64,000 bases of DNA from GCA-2733415 sp964276095 (GTDB lineage Bacteria > Bacteroidota > Bacteroidia > Flavobacteriales > Flavobacteriaceae). The position numbers were made by a program, and so were the translations under genes. Positions 60,949 to 64,000 of the stretch are shown in pieces. The stretch spans positions 1,674,001 through 1,738,000 of the forward strand of contig CAXYDR010000003.1 in the NCBI GenBank assembly GCA_964276095.1, written 5' to 3'. Within the stretch, counting starts at the first letter, position 1, and each line of letters begins with the position of its first letter. The notes beneath the pieces were generated by a model, which made no database searches, was not told the DNA's origin, and saw only the letters and a list, made by a program, of their open reading frames with translations.

Positions 60949-61116
60949 AATAGTTGTTTTTTTGGTATCCAAGCTTAAAAGGCAAAAATAAAGAATAATA
61001 CTACTTTAATTGGATTAATTGTAGAATAAAATTCTATTATGAATTCTGTGTGTAGATTTTATAAATTGATTTCATTGATTGTTTGTATCTTTATTCTTTT
61101 ATAATTAACTATACAA

Positions 61117-62415
61117 ATGGCTACAATTGAATTGAAAATGCCCAAAATGGGAGAGAGTATTTCTGAAGCAACTATTATTAATTGGTTGTTTCAAGTAGGA
61201 GATACTATTGATGCTGATGAAACAATTTTAGAGGTTGCTACAGACAAGGTAGATTCTGAAGTACCGTCACCTTGTACTGGAGTTATAAAAGAAATTTTGT
61301 TTCAAGCTAATGATGTTGTTGCTGTTGGGACTGTAATGGCTATTATTGAAGCCGATGGAAGTGTTAATATAGCAGAAGGAACATCAAATAAGGGAGCTGA
61401 AACTTCTTCGTCAAAACCAAGCACATCTGGTAAAAAATCAGAAACAAATAAGTTTCAATTAAAAAATTCTCCTGACTCAGATGCGTTTTTATCGCCCTTG
61501 GTAGTGAGTATTGCTCAGAAGGAAGGGCTAACCATAGAAGAAGTGCAGAGTATTGTTGGTACTGGTACAGAAGGACGCATTCGCAAGAGTGATGTGATGA
61601 ATTACGTTAGTAATAGAAAATATGCTTTACCTAGTCGTCCGCAAGCACCAGTTACACAAGCTCCGAAATCAACTTATAATGCTCCTCCAATTAAGTTTGT
61701 AGAGGGACATGATACAGTGATTGAAATGGATAGAATGCGTAAGATGATTGCTGATCATATGGTGTACTCTAAGCATACATCACCTCACGTAACTGCATAT
61801 ATTGAAGTTGATGTTACGAATTTAGTAAATTGGAGAAATGAAAACAAAATCAAGTTTCAAGAAAAGTACAATGAACGTTTAACGTTCACACCAATTTTTG
61901 TTGAGGCAGTTGCAAAATCAATAGAAGAATTCCCAGGAATTAATGCTTCTATTGATGGAAATAAAATTATTCAGTATAAAGATATAAATGTAGGTATGGC
62001 TACGGCTTTACCTAGTGGGAACTTAATTGTACCTGTTGTTAAAAATGCCGATTCAAAAGATTTATTGGCTATTGCTAAAGATGTAAATCATTTAGCAAAC
62101 AGTTCAAGAAACAATTGTTTGAAACCACAAGAAATTCAAGGGAGTACATTCACTATTTCCAATGTAGGAACTTTTGGAAGTTTAATGGGAACACCAATAA
62201 TTAACCAACCAGAAATTGCCATTTTAGCGATTGGAATTATTAAAAAACGTGGTGAGGTTATTACTACAGATAAAGGAGATGAACTTGCTATTAGAAGCAT
62301 GATGTATTTGTCATTGTCTTTTGATCATAGAGCTGTAGATGGATATTTAGGAGGGTCATTCTTACGTAAAGTAGGTGATTATTTAGAACAATTTGATTTT
62401 CAGAGAGAGATTTAA
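61117..62415 (+). CDS. 2-oxo acid dehydrogenase E2 (dihydrolipoyl acyltransferase)
   Basis: 432 residues. Lipoyl domain (1-80, with ATDKVDSEV), a linker rich in Ser/Thr/Lys, a peripheral subunit-binding domain (about 122-160, LSPLVVSIAQKEGL), then the catalytic domain (about 195-432, with SFDHRAVDG). With the E1 gene at 63218 it probably forms a branched-chain 2-oxo acid dehydrogenase. Confidence 0.93.
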   Translation: MATIELKMPKMGESISEATIINWLFQVGDTIDADETILEVATDKVDSEVPSPCTGVIKEILFQANDVVAVGTVMAIIEADGSVNIAEGTSNKGAETSSSKPSTSGKKSETNKFQLKNSPDSDAFLSPLVVSIAQKEGLTIEEVQSIVGTGTEGRIRKSDVMNYVSNRKYALPSRPQAPVTQAPKSTYNAPPIKFVEGHDTVIEMDRMRKMIADHMVYSKHTSPHVTAYIEVDVTNLVNWRNENKIKFQEKYNERLTFTPIFVEAVAKSIEEFPGINASIDGNKIIQYKDINVGMATALPSGNLIVPVVKNADSKDLLAIAKDVNHLANSSRNNCLKPQEIQGSTFTISNVGTFGSLMGTPIINQPEIAILAIGIIKKRGEVITTDKGDELAIRSMMYLSLSFDHRAVDGYLGGSFLRKVGDYLEQFDFQREI

Positions 62416-62451
62416 AAAGGAGGGTTTTAATAAGCTAAATCTTCAATGAAA

Positions 62452-62480
62452 TGTCATTTCGGCGATAGGAGAAATCTTAT
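62452..62480 (+). repeat. Dispersed TGTCATTTCGG repeat
   Basis: TGTCATTTCGGCGATAGGAGAAATCTTAT-type copy, 12 bases before the pentapeptide gene. 24 of the first 28 bases match the copy at 63107-63134. Confidence 0.6.
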
Positions 62481-62492
62481 AAAAGATAATAA

Positions 62493-63062
62493 ATGAGTAA
62501 CTATATAGAAAATACAAATTTCGAAAAACAAAACTATTCTCAAGTAGCCTTAGCTAAGGGAGAATATGATAATTGTAGGTTTGTAAATTGTGTTTTTTTA
62601 GATTCGGATTTGTCTAATGTAAACTTTACAGAATGTGAGTTTCAAGATTGCGATTTGAGTAATGTCAATTTAAGACACACCGTTTTAAATGATGTTAATT
62701 TTTCAAATTGTAAACTATTAGGGTTACAGTTTAATCATTGTAGTGATTTCTTATTTTCAGTATCATTCAATGAATGTAATTTAAGTATAGCATCTTTCTA
62801 TCAAGTAAAAGCTAAAGGAACCAAATTCAATACCTGTATGCTACATCAAGTAGATTTTACAGAAGCAGAATTTACTAGTTCATTTTTTGATAATTGTGAT
62901 TTTAAAGCTGCAATTTTTGAAAGAACAATGTTAGAGAAATCAGATTTTAGGACTTCTTATAATTATGTTATAGATCCTGAGATAAATAAAATAAAAAAAG
63001 CAAAGTTCTCAATGCCCGAAGTACTTGGGTTATTAAGAAAATATAATATAGAAGTAAAATAA
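62493..63062 (+). CDS. Qnr-like pentapeptide-repeat protein
   Basis: 189 residues made of about 28 pentapeptide units (CRFVN, CVFLD, SDLSN, VNFTE, CEFQD, CDLSN...) and a C-terminal tail YNYVIDPEINKIKKAKFSMPEVLGLLRKYNI that matches the closing helix of Qnr-type dimers. Qnr proteins mimic DNA and protect gyrase; the present protein shares the fold and tail, so quinolone protection is possible but not shown. It sits between the E2 and E1 genes as a passenger. Confidence 0.85.
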   Translation: MSNYIENTNFEKQNYSQVALAKGEYDNCRFVNCVFLDSDLSNVNFTECEFQDCDLSNVNLRHTVLNDVNFSNCKLLGLQFNHCSDFLFSVSFNECNLSIASFYQVKAKGTKFNTCMLHQVDFTEAEFTSSFFDNCDFKAAIFERTMLEKSDFRTSYNYVIDPEINKIKKAKFSMPEVLGLLRKYNIEVK

Positions 63063-63106
63063 GATTAATTATTGTAGAATTTCGATTATTGATTGAAGAG
63101 GTTATT

Positions 63107-63134
63107 TGTCATTTCGACGATAGGAGAAATCTCA
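63107..63134 (+). repeat. Dispersed TGTCATTTCGA repeat
   Basis: Copy of the family with the spacing TGTCATTTCGAC-GATAGG-AGAAATCTCA. In the gap before the E1 gene, next to a second palindrome. Confidence 0.6.
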
Positions 63135-63180
63135 CAAGATAAAAAGTTAGGATGAGGGGAATAAAATACCCTCACCTCAA

Positions 63181-63200
63181 TCCTCTCCCTAGGGAGAGGA
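63181..63200 (+). repeat. 20-bp perfect palindrome
   Basis: TCCTCTCCCTAGGGAGAGGA, 17 bases before the E1 start codon. It resembles REP-like sequences. May be a remnant or a regulatory site. Confidence 0.5.
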
Positions 63201-63217
63201 AGTAAAAAAATAATACC

Positions 63218-64000
63218 ATGGAAACGAAAGAAATAATGAATCAAAAGCAACTAGCAAAGGAAACATTACAAAAAGGGTTCGCTAACTTATGTACAGCAAA
63301 AGCAATGGCGACTTTGTACGAGGACAACTTTAAGTTAGTGTCTAAGTATGTGCATGCAACATCAAGAGGTCATGAAGCTATTCAAACAGCTTTAGGAATG
63401 CAATTATTACCTCAAGATTATGCTTTTCCATACTATAGAGATGATGCTATGTTGTTGGCTTTTGGAATGCAACCATATGATTTAATGTTGCAGTTATTAG
63501 CTAAAAAAGACGATCCGTTTTCAGGAGGAAGAACCTATTATTGTCATCCAAGTTTAAACGATGTTGATAAACCAAAAATACCACATCAGTCTTCTGCAAC
63601 AGGTATGCAAGCTATTCCTGCAACAGGAGTTGCAATGGGATTTTGGTATAAAGAAAATATTGATATAGACGACAAATCACTTGCAGACAAACCAGTAGCG
63701 GTATGTAGTTTAGGAGATGCATCTGTAACCGAAGGAGAAATATCTGAAGCGTTCCAAATGGCAGCTTTAAAGCAATTGCCTATTTTGTATTTAGTACAAG
63801 ATAATGGCTGGGATATTTCAGCTAATGCAGAAGAAACAAGAGCGCAAGATGCTTTTGAATATGCAAGAGGATTCAACGGTTTAGAAGCCATGACAATTGA
63901 TGGTGCTAATTTTACAGAATCTTATGAGGCAGTAGAAAAAGCGCTAAAAATAATAAGAGAAGAACGTAGACCAGTATTGTTACATGCAAAAGTTCCGTTA
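63218..64000 (+). CDS. 2-oxo acid dehydrogenase E1, partial
   Basis: From ATG 63218 (METKEIMNQKQ), 261 codons to the window end with no stop. Contains the thiamine-pyrophosphate motif GDASVTEGEISEAFQMAA and the DNGWDIS segment of E1 alpha subunits (about 166-194), with RGHEAIQTALG before. The full protein may fuse alpha and beta, as often in Bacteroidota, but this cannot be seen. Works with the E2 at 61117. Confidence 0.9.
   Translation, partial: METKEIMNQKQLAKETLQKGFANLCTAKAMATLYEDNFKLVSKYVHATSRGHEAIQTALGMQLLPQDYAFPYYRDDAMLLAFGMQPYDLMLQLLAKKDDPFSGGRTYYCHPSLNDVDKPKIPHQSSATGMQAIPATGVAMGFWYKENIDIDDKSLADKPVAVCSLGDASVTEGEISEAFQMAALKQLPILYLVQDNGWDISANAEETRAQDAFEYARGFNGLEAMTIDGANFTESYEAVEKALKIIREERRPVLLHAKVPL

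Overview
The window looks like the chromosome of a marine-type member of the Flavobacteriaceae (Bacteroidota). Evidence: low G+C; promoters with a TAtnTTTG -7 box (14717-14724 before a tRNA); many lipoproteins with SC-D/E-rich starts and signal peptides ending in S-Q; GSCFA, PKD and TPR-CHAT proteins; and a Bacteroidota-style phenylacetate operon. I cannot name a genus from sequence alone.

Region 1 (1-14600) is the most unusual part. It is an integron-like cassette array. Ten complete, mostly single-gene cassettes and one cut by the left window edge are separated by ten imperfectly palindromic sites of 133-200 bp. Each site has integron-style cores (RYYYAAC on one side, GTTRRRY on the other). 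The two ends of every cassette are complementary to each other (for example GTTAGGCAC...GTGCCTAAC), the signature of circular cassettes inserted by site-specific recombination. The array abuts a tyrosine recombinase (12725-13861) that is transcribed in the SAME direction as the cassettes, with an attI-like junction and a 24-bp perfect palindrome just downstream of it. Cassette cargo is rich in exported proteins and includes a possible HEPN-type protein and an inverted three-gene AraC module. A divergent zinc-ribbon gene and a row of ATACGT repeats lie on the other side of the recombinase. A 46-bp copy of the 3' part of tRNA-fMet (14555-14600) just before the intact tRNA-fMet (14734-14806) suggests that the array sits inside an element integrated at a tRNA gene.

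Region 2 (14800-22900): a TPR histidine kinase/response regulator pair, a small Asp-rich lipoprotein, a LytTR regulator, then an accessory patch with a RelA/SpoT-domain protein, two small unknown genes and a Yip1-like membrane protein. The last three are flanked by site remnants of the same family on the opposite strand, a recombinase-less cluster. A nuclease-like gene follows.

Region 3 (22928-44204) is mainly housekeeping: era, der, alaS, an M23 peptidase-merR-lemA-TPM operon, an M90 peptidase, an outer-membrane beta-barrel protein and GSCFA. It also holds an envelope TPR-CHAT protease/PKD/lipoprotein locus divergent from an ECF-type sigma factor and a membrane TPR partner.

Region 4 (44406-64000) is aromatic and branched-chain catabolism: an aromatic amino acid hydroxylase, a TetR regulator with palindromic operators, a paa operon for aerobic phenylacetyl-CoA degradation (paaE-A-B-C-D-G-H-I-J, VOC, paaZ with an extra C-terminal domain, enoyl-CoA hydratase, paaY), GNAT and unknown genes, an Lrp regulator, then 2-oxo acid dehydrogenase E2, a Qnr-like pentapeptide protein and a truncated E1. 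Hairpins and dispersed palindromic repeats sit in many intergenic gaps of this region.
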